Numbered from the stretch's first letter, positions 18,054 through 28,330 are shown. The stretch is 64,000 nucleotides of DNA from Azonexaceae bacterium (GCA_013335535.1 JAAXVL010000006.1:124001-188000); one strand, 5' to 3'. The notes: a model not told the origin generated them from the letters alone. Made by a program: numbers and translations.

Positions 18054-20324
18054 CTACTTAACAATCACACTTCCCGGCCCGACAGAAACAACATGCCCAG
18101 CAACTTTTACATTTGCTGTATTTCCCGAAAAAGTAACCACCTCCTGGGCTGTTGAGCAGTCCATGCGAAATACCGAAATAAAGACCGAATTTGAAGATGG
18201 CGATTTGTAAGCGAATCGATTCCAAAAATGCGGAAGAACCTTTCCAGAGTCCATTTCCGGCATGGGGCTATATCCCTGATTTGAGCTCAAAGAAATTGCA
18301 GCCGGTGCGGAGACGCTCAAACACATCTCGACCCCATCGCTATTCATACTGTAAGAGGAACCTGTACCGATTAGAGAAGAGGGAGTATGAAGATTCCACT
18401 CCCAACGACGAGGAATTGCGCTTGCGAGCTCATCAACCACGACAACCGTAGACGGTCTGATGAAAACAACCGTTCTGATGGCTTTCGATAGCGGAGGATC
18501 GAAAGCCGAAGCAGCATCGCCAGCCACCAAATCATAAGTAGCCGACTGAACAAAACGGGTTACGCGACCGACTTTTGCTTTTGTGCCAGTACCGGTATCC
18601 CCCAAGCTTTGCCCCTGCCCACCATCAAACGTAATAGCGTTATGTGCCCGTGTTTGCTTGTACCAATTCCGCCAATGCGGTGAATTGTAGTAATCGTAAT
18701 AACCGCTATCCATCGCCAAAACACGACCACGAGCATGAATCACGAAGGAATTCTGGTCGGCGTGCGAGTGATTGAACGAGCCTAAGGGGCTACTCTTAAA
18801 ATAGACAGAAACCCGGCCTCGATCCGCAAGTGAGCTGTGCATGGCAGCCCAACCGACCGACGGAAAATATATGGAATCCGCCAATCCGAGTGACTGGAAA
18901 CTAGGAACTTGAGAAACGGTATCGGGTGAAGAAAGCATCGAAAAATATCTCCGATCCTCCCCAAACAATTGCGACGAGTACCAGTCAAGCAATCCGGATG
19001 GGACCCGAGCCGAAAACGACTTCCCGTATCTAGCGATCGAACTAGCCATACGAACCTCTGCACCATCGCCAAAAACACCTTCCGGTGCTCCAGGGGGGAG
19101 AAAGTAAGCCATTAAGGCCCCGAAATTCTTGATCGCTGGCTTCTGATAATAATTAAACCCCGTTGACCAGCGCAACAAATCAAACAGCACTATAGATTCC
19201 GGAACATCCCAAACGCCGTAAGCGGTGCCATTCCCATAACCTCCGTCGTCACCACTCCAGGCAGGAAAAATTGCTGCATAGAGCGGAAATGATTCCGCAA
19301 ACCAGTTATCGGCATCAGGTACATCCTTGGCAAGTAAGGGTGCGGTAGCAACCAGATAACCAAGCGTGTATGAGTTAAATGAATTTAGCGGCCTGGCAGC
19401 GAGGCTCCCGTTTGCAACAATTGCATCGTAGAGCGCGCGATAACGGATCGTCGCCGAAGTCAGAATCTTATCCCGCTCACTCGCTGTCCAGTAGTCGTGG
19501 AACCAGTCAAAACCCACTGAAAGAATAAGCAATATCGTTCTAGATGCTTGAGTATGCGATATACGCCCGGTTGAACCATCTGGATCCCAGTTCGCCAGAT
19601 TCCTGACTCTAGCCATGGCCGCATCCCGCCAACGAGTATCCCCCTCCACAAGCCACAACAAACCAAGAGAGAGAACCAACTCCTGCTCGTCCTGCAACTG
19701 ATTCCTGATTTCGCCAACTGCCTGATTGGTAGCCGCACTCACAGGAAGCGTGTCAAAACGGTGAAGCGGCTCCACTGGCGCCGCAACAGAAAGTGATTTT
19801 TGAATTCTTTGCTTCAAAAGCAAAATATCATTTCGCCTGGAACCAGCAAACGATTTCTTCAATGAAAGCAAGTCATTGCCACGAGGCACCCCACGAGGAT
19901 GCGAGCGACTTATAGCGTCGGCCAACAACACCGAGGGCTTGCCCACAACGAAATTCTGAGCCTCCGGCCCCACCCTGAAACCCCGTTCGTCGCTCCAAAT
20001 CGCTGAAGCTCCCGACGACGTTTCCACGCGAACACGCCACCGATAAAGGCCTTGAGCAAGCGGCCCCGGCAGTTGAAGCCAATTCAACTTTACCCGATAT
20101 GAAAGCCACCCACTTTGCTCGGACCATACCTGCACTTCATAACCCGTAGACTTTGCCTGAGCCGGCCAACTGAAAACTGGCGGATTCTGAAGAACACTGC
20201 TCCCTGCCGTAGGCCGGACAGGCATCCCTAATGGATCGCTGTCCCACCAATCCGCGGCAACAGCCAACTGCGACAGCAGTCCCAATATAGCCAGGCACCA
20301 ACGCCAAGATTTACAAAGTTTCAT
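18054..20324 (-). CDS. Secreted heparinase II/III-family polysaccharide lyase
   Basis: This 756-residue protein has a signal peptide of about 24 residues (MKLCKSWRWCLAILGLLSQL, then AVAAD). An amino Fn3/DUF4962-like segment is followed by an alpha/alpha toroid and the heparinase II/III beta domain, with FNHSHADQNSFVIHARG and NWYKQTRAHNAITFDG. The start at ATG 20324 is chosen for the signal peptide and a GAGG site; an upstream extension is not protein-like. Lyases encoded inside exopolysaccharide operons trim or release the polymer in the periplasm. Uronic acid supply by Ugd fits the expected substrate. Confidence 0.85.
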   Translation of the reverse strand: MKLCKSWRWCLAILGLLSQLAVAADWWDSDPLGMPVRPTAGSSVLQNPPVFSWPAQAKSTGYEVQVWSEQSGWLSYRVKLNWLQLPGPLAQGLYRWRVRVETSSGASAIWSDERGFRVGPEAQNFVVGKPSVLLADAISRSHPRGVPRGNDLLSLKKSFAGSRRNDILLLKQRIQKSLSVAAPVEPLHRFDTLPVSAATNQAVGEIRNQLQDEQELVLSLGLLWLVEGDTRWRDAAMARVRNLANWDPDGSTGRISHTQASRTILLILSVGFDWFHDYWTASERDKILTSATIRYRALYDAIVANGSLAARPLNSFNSYTLGYLVATAPLLAKDVPDADNWFAESFPLYAAIFPAWSGDDGGYGNGTAYGVWDVPESIVLFDLLRWSTGFNYYQKPAIKNFGALMAYFLPPGAPEGVFGDGAEVRMASSIARYGKSFSARVPSGLLDWYSSQLFGEDRRYFSMLSSPDTVSQVPSFQSLGLADSIYFPSVGWAAMHSSLADRGRVSVYFKSSPLGSFNHSHADQNSFVIHARGRVLAMDSGYYDYYNSPHWRNWYKQTRAHNAITFDGGQGQSLGDTGTGTKAKVGRVTRFVQSATYDLVAGDAASAFDPPLSKAIRTVVFIRPSTVVVVDELASAIPRRWEWNLHTPSSLIGTGSSYSMNSDGVEMCLSVSAPAAISLSSNQGYSPMPEMDSGKVLPHFWNRFAYKSPSSNSVFISVFRMDCSTAQEVVTFSGNTANVKVAGHVVSVGPGSVIVK

Positions 20325-20337
20325 TTTGACCTCGAAA

Positions 20338-21429
20338 CTACTTACTACCAATGGCGTTATTTCCGAGTATTTTCTCGTAAAGATCGCAAATACGAGGCAA
20401 AACGCTCTGGACGCTATAACTCTCGCAAAACTTCGTCTCGCCACGCCGACCCATATCAATTCTCAAAGCCGGATCTTGAGCCAAATTCAGCATGGCAGCA
20501 GACAGCGCCCAAACATCCCCAACAGGCACAAAAAGAGCCTCTGCCTGATTCTGGATAGTCTCCGGAATAGACCCGACAGGGCAGATAACGACAGGCAAGC
20601 CAAAACTCATTGCCTCAAGCATGGAGATCGGCAAGCCCTCAATATGAGATGGGAGAACGAACACATCCGACTCACGAAGGAGACGCTGCTTCTCCTCCCC
20701 AACAACCCAACCGGGGAAAACCACCTTGTCAGTAATACCCAAATCCGCCGCACGTCTCTGGCACACATCCAACTCGCCGTTCCCGCACAAAACCAGTCTA
20801 GCGCAGGGAAATACCCGTACAACGTCGGCAAAGGCGGCCAATAAATCGTAGACGCCTTTATCTTTCTCCAGGCGACCAAGGAAAACAAAGACCACTTCGC
20901 CGCTTGCATCCTTGATTTTGTGAGTAGTCAAAGGAGGAATCACAGGGTTCTCAATCACGACACACTTAGATGGAGAAACAATCCCCTCCAACCGACCAAC
21001 CCAAGCCTGAGACAAAACAACAATATTTCTCGCGCGGCCAAACAACCACCTAACGAAGCGCTGCCCGATGGACGGCAAATTGGCAAAAAACTCTACGAAA
21101 TTTCCGCCGTGCACATGAAGAATGACGGGTCGGAAAAAGCTATAAGCCAAAAGCACAAAAAAAGCCTTACGCCAAAAGCTGATGCCAGACGCCACATGAA
21201 CATGAACCAAACCGACTCGACAAAACAGCAACGCACCAAGAAATCTAAACGCGGCAACAAGCGCTGCAGCCATCTTGTGAAAACGCGAGCCATACCCTAC
21301 CGGCGAAACATAAATAATCCGATACTGATCAAATAAGCCGCCATCACGATAGGCGGCAGAAACGGCAGACATTCCACCCTGCCCATCTACCGGAGTTCCA
21401 ACCATGATTACGCGACGGCAAGACATCAC
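20338..21429 (-). CDS. Glycosyltransferase family 4
   Basis: This 363-residue GT-B retaining glycosyltransferase opens VIMVGTPVDGQGGMSAVSAA in the acceptor domain. The carboxyl Rossmann domain carries FLGRLEKDKGVYDLLAAF and the EX7E-like segment SHIEGLPISMLEAMSFGLPV. It should add one sugar of the repeat unit at the cytoplasmic face. Its ATG overlaps the preceding stop and it ends 13 bases before the lyase gene. The sugar is not predictable from sequence alone. Confidence 0.9.
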   Translation of the reverse strand: MMSCRRVIMVGTPVDGQGGMSAVSAAYRDGGLFDQYRIIYVSPVGYGSRFHKMAAALVAAFRFLGALLFCRVGLVHVHVASGISFWRKAFFVLLAYSFFRPVILHVHGGNFVEFFANLPSIGQRFVRWLFGRARNIVVLSQAWVGRLEGIVSPSKCVVIENPVIPPLTTHKIKDASGEVVFVFLGRLEKDKGVYDLLAAFADVVRVFPCARLVLCGNGELDVCQRRAADLGITDKVVFPGWVVGEEKQRLLRESDVFVLPSHIEGLPISMLEAMSFGLPVVICPVGSIPETIQNQAEALFVPVGDVWALSAAMLNLAQDPALRIDMGRRGETKFCESYSVQSVLPRICDLYEKILGNNAIGSK

Positions 21430-22790
21430 TAAAACGCTCTTACGACAACTCGCAACTTCCCGTTGGAAGTTCTCGGCACGCTTTCGACATGCTTCACGCT
21501 AATGCGCAATCCATCCCCCAACTGTTCCCGAGCTCTGGCAACAGTATCCTCGTCATCAAAAGGCTTACCTGGAACAGGAACAACAAGAATTGTCACCTCG
21601 TCCGGTGACTCTTGGCGAACCTGACCTTCGAGCAAATTGGGAATAGCATCCAGCATATTGCTCATCATGAATACATGCCTTCCGTCCGGCATCAAAACAT
21701 AGTCCTCGACACGACCAACAATACTTTCCACCACAGGGAAAGAGCGACCACAAGGACAAACATAGTTTGGATCAGCAGGGACAACAGAATCGCCCAAACG
21801 ATAACGAATCCATGGCATCAAGAAATTATCAAATGACGTACCAACCACCTCACAAGTACCATCACCCTGTGGAATCAGTTCGGTATATCCATAGTCAGAA
21901 TTGACGTGATAATTCCCGTGTTCGCAGGTACCAATAAAGGTCACACGCTCAGCCGAGCAATATTGATCAAAAATCTGGCAGCCAAAGGCCTCCTCAACCA
22001 GCTTCCGATGCTCACCGGTAACCGTTTCACTTGAAGTAACAAACCCTCTCAAACTCTTTCCGCGATATTTTCGGCCAGCACTGATCATGTATCGAGCCAA
22101 GAGCAAAACAGGCGATGGATACGCCATACCGAACACAGGATCGAACTCCTCCAATGCACGGATATAAGACTCTGCACTCTGCTCCGACAGATGATAAGCC
22201 GACATCATCAGCGTGTTATCAGCGCGGCTGAAACGCCAAAATGGGGGGTTCGTAACCTTCGAAGGAACAATCTGATCACCGCGAATCCAAACCCGACGAT
22301 CACCATGCTTGGCCCCTGCCCAAATACTTTGGCGCCAGTTAAACGCACTCTCACGATTGATCGAATGAAGATCACGAACAACTCTCATCGACATGCCCGT
22401 GGTACCGCTCGTAGAATTTTCGAATCGGGGCCCTTTAAAATTCTGAGCAAGCATCTGATCCCCGGCTGAAAAAGCATCGCGTTTTGTCAAAAACGGAATC
22501 AGCTTCACATCCTCCAGTGAAGCCAGCTGATCAGGCACAAAGCCAGCCTTGGCAAATGCCTCGCGGTAATACGGAACGTTATTCGCCGCAAACCGAACGA
22601 CCTTTTGCATTCTGGCCAACTGAAGCGCTTCCAACGCGCTGCGATCAAGCCATTGGCTACGGAGAACCTCATCTAGTTCGCGCCGGAAGACAGCCCCTTC
22701 CCGAAGCGCACCACGAACAAATCCGCGAGCAGAAAGCAAAGTATTTTGAAGCCATACCGGGCTATCTCGGTAAATTCTATAAGAGTACAT
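21429..22790 (-). CDS. CapK-like / phenylacetate-CoA ligase-family adenylate-forming enzyme
   Basis: This 453-residue protein carries the AMP-binding signature STSGTTGMSMRV near residue 130, EHRKLVEEAFGCQIFDQYCSAE, the WIRYRLGD motif and the carboxyl end SVPRTSNGKLRV. A Cys pair (YVCPCGRSFP) resembles a metal site found in the family. Members in capsule and exopolysaccharide loci (CapK) are thought to activate an acid for attachment to the polymer; the substrate is unknown. It is transcribed with the glycosyltransferases and overlaps the next gene by one base. Confidence 0.85.
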   Translation of the reverse strand: MYSYRIYRDSPVWLQNTLLSARGFVRGALREGAVFRRELDEVLRSQWLDRSALEALQLARMQKVVRFAANNVPYYREAFAKAGFVPDQLASLEDVKLIPFLTKRDAFSAGDQMLAQNFKGPRFENSTSGTTGMSMRVVRDLHSINRESAFNWRQSIWAGAKHGDRRVWIRGDQIVPSKVTNPPFWRFSRADNTLMMSAYHLSEQSAESYIRALEEFDPVFGMAYPSPVLLLARYMISAGRKYRGKSLRGFVTSSETVTGEHRKLVEEAFGCQIFDQYCSAERVTFIGTCEHGNYHVNSDYGYTELIPQGDGTCEVVGTSFDNFLMPWIRYRLGDSVVPADPNYVCPCGRSFPVVESIVGRVEDYVLMPDGRHVFMMSNMLDAIPNLLEGQVRQESPDEVTILVVPVPGKPFDDEDTVARAREQLGDGLRISVKHVESVPRTSNGKLRVVVRAF

Positions 22791-22843
22791 AACAATTTGT
22801 AAAATATATTGGTTGAATCTTTAATAAACGAAAAAACTGACGA

Positions 22844-23422
22844 TTAAACCTGTGCTTTGTTAAATACATCTTCGCAAATACCCGATTTGGCAACAAATGA
22901 CGGATTTCCAATAACCAAAGAAAACGGTGAAACACTCTTGTTAACAAAAGCTCCAGCGGCGATACGACTTCCTCTACCAACCACAACATCACCAACGATA
23001 GTTGCATTTGGCCCAACCCAAACATTGTCCTCCAATGTTGGATAGCCAATAATTCGCTCATTACAATCAGAGAAACGATCTGCCCTCCCTAAAGTAACGC
23101 CGTGAAAAAGAGTAACATTGGAGCCGATCTTGGCTCCTTCACTAATTACAAGCCCCCACCCATGCGTTATTGCCAGTCCTGGACCTATATTCGTCCTCCA
23201 AGGCAAATCGACACCAGCAAGTTGGCAAAATACAACGTGGAAAAATTTAGCAAATGGCAAAATAGTTCGCCTTACCAGAAAACCTTTCCCGTACAAAAAC
23301 TGACACACTCGGAGCGATATAAGAACCCGATGGGTACGAGAAAAAATAAGACCGAACACAACATCACGAAATCGTACACGGCCATGTTTTCTATACGAAT
23401 CAAAATACAATATATCTATCAA
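22844..23422 (-). CDS. Serine acetyltransferase-like hexapeptide acyltransferase
   Basis: This 192-residue protein has left-handed beta-helix hexapeptide repeats (IGPGLAITHGWGLVISEGAK, then GSNVTLFHGVTLG and VWVGPNATIVGDVVVGRGSRI). It is CysE-like but lacks the long amino-terminal helical domain of housekeeping CysE. Placement in the exopolysaccharide operon suggests O-acetylation of the polymer or its precursor rather than cysteine synthesis. Local base composition is AT-rich. Confidence 0.85.
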   Translation of the reverse strand: MIDILYFDSYRKHGRVRFRDVVFGLIFSRTHRVLISLRVCQFLYGKGFLVRRTILPFAKFFHVVFCQLAGVDLPWRTNIGPGLAITHGWGLVISEGAKIGSNVTLFHGVTLGRADRFSDCNERIIGYPTLEDNVWVGPNATIVGDVVVGRGSRIAAGAFVNKSVSPFSLVIGNPSFVAKSGICEDVFNKAQV

Positions 23423-23439
23423 TTAAATAGCCCAAATAA

Positions 23440-24690
23440 TTAAACGTTCGCGGAAATACAGCCTGCAAACAAAAACGCGCTCTTTGCCGCTTGATCTTTC
23501 CAAACAGGAATTTGCTTCTCAAGTTGAGAGCGGATCTCAGAATCTCTTTTCTCCAATACACCCAAATAATTAATTAAGGAGTCGCAAGAGTATTTCGGCG
23601 TGGGCAAAACAAAATCTTCATGACCAAACAGATCCAAGTTTATCCCTCTTGCCTTTATGCTATAGGCAATGGAAATGGTAGGAACCCCTGTAGAAAGAGC
23701 TGCGATTGTTGCGTGAGTACGGCCACCAATAAAATAATGGCACTTAGAAATAACGTCTTTAAGCTGACAACAGTTTAAACCAGAAGGAGTCACCAAAAGG
23801 CGCGAGTTTTTCTGCGAAACTAACTTTTTAACTTCATCCAAAAAAACCTCATCGTTATTAAATTTATCTCCGTTTAATGGCGCAACGTGAGGAACGAGAA
23901 GTACGCAATACGACGTCTCTTTTAGAATGTAATCAATAAAATTAGCTGTCTCGGAAATTACCGACAAATCACTGCCATATTTTTTTAGTGAAATTTGCAT
24001 CACTTCACTAACGTTTAGCCCAATCAACTTCCCCCCAACGTTGCTCCCTAAAAAAACAGCGGGGTCTACCGATTGACGATTTAACGCAAACGCCGAATCC
24101 ACGACGGACTGCAAGCTCTTCACTGCCCCTATTGATTTTAGATAGTTAACTGAATGACTTTCCCTTACCGAGACCAAGTTCATTCTATTTAAATGGTTAA
24201 CCATCCCCTTCTCTACAAAACCATCCTGGCTAAACGGACCAACCGAAGCACCCCACAAAGCAGTTTTTTTGCCTAACTCCATTGCTCGCTCAGCAATACC
24301 AACAAAGAAAAACAGTGAAACCACTCCATAATCCAGTGAATAATTGTCTCCGCCAATAGACACAACGGCATCTGCCTTTTGCAAATACTCCTCAAGATTC
24401 GGCAATCCGCGCAGCGAAGGCCATTTTCTGGATTTCAAAAACGGCACCAGGCGGCATAACCTTCCCCACCAGCGGTAGCTGGCCGGAACCCGTGGTGCAG
24501 GAACGAAGGTCACGCCATTTTCTGCGGCCTCTGGCCATTGAGCAGAATCGCGCGGAATGTCAAAGGACGGGACAAGAAAATGTGCATCCTTGATTTGCGT
24601 TCGCAGGGTTGCAACTGTTGAGCGCACAAGCGCCTCGCATCCGCGATTGCCAAAATTGTTCTGACCCGTTAGGTAGATTGTCGTAGCCAT
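23440..24690 (-). CDS. Polysaccharide pyruvyl transferase family protein
   Basis: This 416-residue protein has the amino signature GQNNFGNRGCEALVRSTV, a central VSIGGDNYSLDYG and the carboxyl GGRTHATIAALSTGVPTISI, all typical of PF04230. It would transfer pyruvate from phosphoenolpyruvate to a hexose to form a ketal, giving the polymer extra negative charge. It lies 17 bases upstream of the acetyltransferase gene and its AT content is high, as for its neighbour. Confidence 0.9.
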   Translation of the reverse strand: MATTIYLTGQNNFGNRGCEALVRSTVATLRTQIKDAHFLVPSFDIPRDSAQWPEAAENGVTFVPAPRVPASYRWWGRLCRLVPFLKSRKWPSLRGLPNLEEYLQKADAVVSIGGDNYSLDYGVVSLFFFVGIAERAMELGKKTALWGASVGPFSQDGFVEKGMVNHLNRMNLVSVRESHSVNYLKSIGAVKSLQSVVDSAFALNRQSVDPAVFLGSNVGGKLIGLNVSEVMQISLKKYGSDLSVISETANFIDYILKETSYCVLLVPHVAPLNGDKFNNDEVFLDEVKKLVSQKNSRLLVTPSGLNCCQLKDVISKCHYFIGGRTHATIAALSTGVPTISIAYSIKARGINLDLFGHEDFVLPTPKYSCDSLINYLGVLEKRDSEIRSQLEKQIPVWKDQAAKSAFLFAGCISANV

Positions 24691-24702
24691 AATTTTTTCG
24701 AA

Positions 24703-25719
24703 TCAAATGAAATTGAGTACTTCGTTTAGAGGGCGGCGCGGGCTTTGTGCCACAAGCAACTCGGCAGGGATATGCCCGACAGCAAGCAGCATGATAATTG
24801 CATGTCCTTTCGGTATACCTGGCAGCTGTTTCATAGCCTGATCGGCCTCAGGCTCAACACTCCAATTCAGGCAGCAGCTCCCCAGGCCCAGTGAATGCAA
24901 TGCGTAAATCAAACTCATCGCAAACAGCCCACCGTCAATCCAGCACTGATAGCGCTCACCAACCGTCAGAAACGCGTCCAGTCGAGATGTGATCACCAGT
25001 ACGCGATCGGCCTGGTCACCAAAACCGCGATTTCCATTTTGCAGCGAAAGCAATCTTGCCTTCTGCTCTTGGTCACTAACGACAAAAACGCATCCTGACT
25101 CTCGGTTGCACACCGATGGTGTCTTTTTGGCCATTTGCACCGCCTGAGTTAACAAATCATCGTCGACGGCCTGGCTAGTAAACTGCCTGATGCTGTAACG
25201 GCTATTGAAAAAATCTTTGAGGTCGATATTGGCTGCTGCGGCTATTTCATCACGCGTAACGCGACGCGTGCCACCCGCATTTTCTGACCCGATTGAATTT
25301 CCCAAGCGCTGAAGTCTTGCCTCCACCCAGGCAACATCGGCATTGTTCGCGCTGTTAAATCGAACATACTCTTTGAGGGTATTCAAGGCCCGGTGCGTGG
25401 TGTGATTCTGTCCAAATCGCTGGACATACTGTTCGACACCATCAAGCACTGTCTGAACGGCATCCTTGCCAAAACCAGGCCTTGGATCAGCAAGCGACAG
25501 CCCCTTTTCTACACGATGGTAAGCCTTGATTATTTTGGCTTCGATAACCCCTTGCATGCTGGGTCGAAAAATTCCCGAATACCTCCGATATAAATCAAAA
25601 TCATACCGATAGGCTCGCGCCAAGCCGAAGCTGTCCCGTACGCGATGAACAAGGAATCGCAACGATTCTTCGAAGCTTTTTGGAAAAAACGATAAAACAT
25701 ATCTAGCTATTTTTTTCAT
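24703..25719 (-). CDS. Nitroreductase-family flavoprotein of the exopolysaccharide locus
   Basis: About 338 residues. An amino extension of about 160 residues precedes a nitroreductase fold (SRYSIRQFTSQAVDDDLLTQ, then KKTPSVCNRESG and LHSLGLGSCCLNWS). FMN-dependent oxidoreductases of this type recur next to pyruvyl transferases in polysaccharide loci; the reaction is unknown. The start is uncertain: ATG 25719 (MKKIARYV) is preferred, with ATG 25725 and 25746 as alternatives. It is followed within 13 bases by the pyruvyl transferase gene. Confidence 0.8.
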   Translation of the reverse strand: MKKIARYVLSFFPKSFEESLRFLVHRVRDSFGLARAYRYDFDLYRRYSGIFRPSMQGVIEAKIIKAYHRVEKGLSLADPRPGFGKDAVQTVLDGVEQYVQRFGQNHTTHRALNTLKEYVRFNSANNADVAWVEARLQRLGNSIGSENAGGTRRVTRDEIAAAANIDLKDFFNSRYSIRQFTSQAVDDDLLTQAVQMAKKTPSVCNRESGCVFVVSDQEQKARLLSLQNGNRGFGDQADRVLVITSRLDAFLTVGERYQCWIDGGLFAMSLIYALHSLGLGSCCLNWSVEPEADQAMKQLPGIPKGHAIIMLLAVGHIPAELLVAQSPRRPLNEVLNFI

Positions 25720-25746
25720 GGCCATCCAACAAAATACGTAAAGCAA

Positions 25747-27267
25747 TTACCAAATAATGAATTTCGCTGGAACTATCTGAGCAACCAGCGCCCTTTCTTG
25801 TGCTCTCAACGGCTTGGCCAACATGGAAAATGCCAAAAATGAAACACCCAAAATAATTGCAGATACGGAAATATCCAATAAGGTCGCCTGTTCAAATCCG
25901 CCGAAAGACATGACAAGACCGGAAACCACACCCGCAATAATTAATCGCAAGCTACCCTTGAAATCCCAGACCAGTACCACATTCTTTCGTGCCAACAGCA
26001 GAGAGGCCGCTACAAGCCAAACGAACTCACTGGACAGCAACCCAATGGCAGCACCTTCCACTCCATATTCCCAAATTAGAAATATCGAAAACGGCAGGCT
26101 AACGGCAGCAAGAAAGGTAGCGACGATATTGGCATTCGGCTGTTCCAGCGTAATCGTTATCATCGAAAACAGAAGATGAACCGTTTGCAAGCCGACCATG
26201 ATGGTCAGGAGGGTAAACAGATTGCCGGCATGCGAATATTTTCCATTGCTAATCAATGCCCCAAAGGCATCTCCACGAAAAAAGAAAAAAGCTGCCAACG
26301 GCACTATTCCCAACATATTCAACTTGAGAATCAGATTTGCGACATCGGCCAAATCATTCAGGTCGCGACGCACCAAATATCGGGAAATCATCAAAGGACG
26401 GAGCCAGCCGGACAGCAGGTGTGCGGGCAGGAAATTTCGCAACATATCGGTCACGGATTGAGCAAAGCCAAATACAGCGGCCTGAAGCAGACCGAGGTAA
26501 CGCGAAATCAGCATTCGCGAAATATTTGGTCCATAGAGCTGCCCGATTAACTGAACCAGATAGAATTTTCGGGCTGCGGGCCACATGCCAGGATTATGAT
26601 AATTGTCGTTTCGTGCCGTCTCGTTCTGATCGTTTTTTAGATGAAAACTCAGAAGCACATGTCCAACAATTATGGCGAGCGTACTGGTCACACACTCGAT
26701 GATCAGCATGTATTCAATGGAAACATTCACACTGCCCCATATGAGAATGGAGACGAGGACCAGTTTTATGAAAACTTTACCTACCGATATTCCCTGAAAA
26801 AGCCCTTGCAAAAGCAATGAACCAAGAATCTCGTCAAGAAAATAACCACTCGCAGCAACCACCAGCCAGAGTGCAACCCAGTAATAGCCTGTATCTGCCA
26901 GGCTCACGCCGACAAGCGCAGCAAACCATTGATGGGCGATCAACAATACAAACGCAAAGAACAGGGAATGGACAATACGCTGTAAAAATAGACGATTCAG
27001 GAATGCCCTCAGGCAAGTACTGGAGGCTTTAGTCTTGTATTCAGTAACGTAACGTTGGGCAATGGTGGACAAACCAAAACCGGTCGTTAAATAAAACACA
27101 TCGAGCGACGCCAGGATAACGATATATGCGCCGTAATCCGCAATATTCATGTAGCGAACGGTGAGCGCGAGATAGGCGATACTCAGGCATGCGGATAGCA
27201 ATTTACCGAACGCAAAATGAATCAGACTTTTCTTGGCGCGGATCGCAGAATAATATTTATCGCCCAC
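25747..27267 (-). CDS. Wzx-like lipopolysaccharide/polysaccharide flippase
   Basis: This 506-residue integral membrane protein has about 12-14 hydrophobic segments along its length. It opens HFAFGKLLSACLSIAYLALT and includes NISRMLISRYLGLLQAAVFG, typical of MATE/MOP-superfamily O-unit flippases. It should turn lipid-linked repeat units to the periplasmic face for polymerisation. It overlaps the GT2 gene by 11 bases and lies 27 bases before the nitroreductase start. Confidence 0.88.
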   Translation of the reverse strand: MGDKYYSAIRAKKSLIHFAFGKLLSACLSIAYLALTVRYMNIADYGAYIVILASLDVFYLTTGFGLSTIAQRYVTEYKTKASSTCLRAFLNRLFLQRIVHSLFFAFVLLIAHQWFAALVGVSLADTGYYWVALWLVVAASGYFLDEILGSLLLQGLFQGISVGKVFIKLVLVSILIWGSVNVSIEYMLIIECVTSTLAIIVGHVLLSFHLKNDQNETARNDNYHNPGMWPAARKFYLVQLIGQLYGPNISRMLISRYLGLLQAAVFGFAQSVTDMLRNFLPAHLLSGWLRPLMISRYLVRRDLNDLADVANLILKLNMLGIVPLAAFFFFRGDAFGALISNGKYSHAGNLFTLLTIMVGLQTVHLLFSMITITLEQPNANIVATFLAAVSLPFSIFLIWEYGVEGAAIGLLSSEFVWLVAASLLLARKNVVLVWDFKGSLRLIIAGVVSGLVMSFGGFEQATLLDISVSAIILGVSFLAFSMLAKPLRAQERALVAQIVPAKFIIW

Positions 27268-28330
27268 GATTCAGCCCGTGAACTTCGTTGGTTTCGCAAG
27301 GGCCTTCGTGCAGCACCAGACTTTCCAGTGCCGTTGTAGGCGACACCACGGGTAGGAAAATACCATACAGCAACGCAGCCGCGTTTATGTGCCAAATCAC
27401 TACAGACTGAAACGCCTGCCGCACACTTTTCTTTTTAAGCGACAAGGCGATAAAAACCGAACCTGCGATGACGGCAAGTGCAATCAGAAGATCGCCGGCA
27501 GGGTCGCGCCACGGCACAACCAACAGCGCGAGAAGCGAAAGCCAGCCCAATATAACCGCCAGTGGATGCAGCAAAAGCAATATGACTTTATTCAGCCAGG
27601 GTTTTGACAACGCAGATTTGAACAACACGCCGTTCGCCATAAGGCGCTTGCTCTTCCAATGCCTGGCGAGTAGCGACCAAACATTTGCTGAATGGCCATC
27701 ATGACTTACTGCAGAAACTGCTATGCGACGAAGGCCCCAACCAGCCGCTCTCAAGCGCATTCCTAATTCGGCCTCTTCCCAACCCTTCAGGTTGCGATTT
27801 GCAGCATAACCACCCGCACTATCAATCGCCTTTCGCCGATAGATGCCCCCACCATTGAGCCATGGTTCATCTCTCGCGACAGAGGAGGCGCCACTACTTA
27901 CGCGCAGTTCATCAAAGGTATTTCGAATGGCAACTTCCGATACCAAGCCTGCAACACCGGCCAGCTTGTCGTTGTTTTGAAGGGTTTTGAGCGCAGCGGG
28001 CAGAAACCCGGCCTGAAGCGCCATGTCACCATCCAGCAAAAAGACCAAATCACCTATTGAATGCTGATAGCCGAGTTGCACGCCAGCGCCACAACCACGA
28101 TCCTGCGGATTCTTGAATTGGACTATTTTTACCGGATAGCGCGCAGCAATATCGACCGTACTATCAGTCGATGCGGAGTCGGCGATTATGATTTCGTAAG
28201 GGTTTGACAAACCATTCGCCGCATCCAGAACCGATTCGATACAGCGTACTATTTTTTTTTCTTCGTTGTAGGTCTTGATAATGAAAGAAATCAAAACCTC
28301 GTCAATAGCGAATCTCTGAGCTTTATTCAT
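27257..28330 (-). CDS. Glycosyltransferase family 2 with carboxyl membrane segments
   Basis: This 357-residue protein has the GT-A opening LISFIIKTYNEEKKIVRCIE, ADSASTDSTVDIAARYP, the DGDMAL motif for nucleotide-sugar/metal binding and the acceptor-side GWEEAELGMRLRAAGWG. Two or three hydrophobic segments follow at about residues 250-335. It adds a sugar at the cytoplasmic membrane face. The start overlaps the end of the polymerase gene by four bases (ATGA). Confidence 0.9.
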   Translation of the reverse strand: MNKAQRFAIDEVLISFIIKTYNEEKKIVRCIESVLDAANGLSNPYEIIIADSASTDSTVDIAARYPVKIVQFKNPQDRGCGAGVQLGYQHSIGDLVFLLDGDMALQAGFLPAALKTLQNNDKLAGVAGLVSEVAIRNTFDELRVSSGASSVARDEPWLNGGGIYRRKAIDSAGGYAANRNLKGWEEAELGMRLRAAGWGLRRIAVSAVSHDGHSANVWSLLARHWKSKRLMANGVLFKSALSKPWLNKVILLLLHPLAVILGWLSLLALLVVPWRDPAGDLLIALAVIAGSVFIALSLKKKSVRQAFQSVVIWHINAAALLYGIFLPVVSPTTALESLVLHEGPCETNEVHGLNRGR

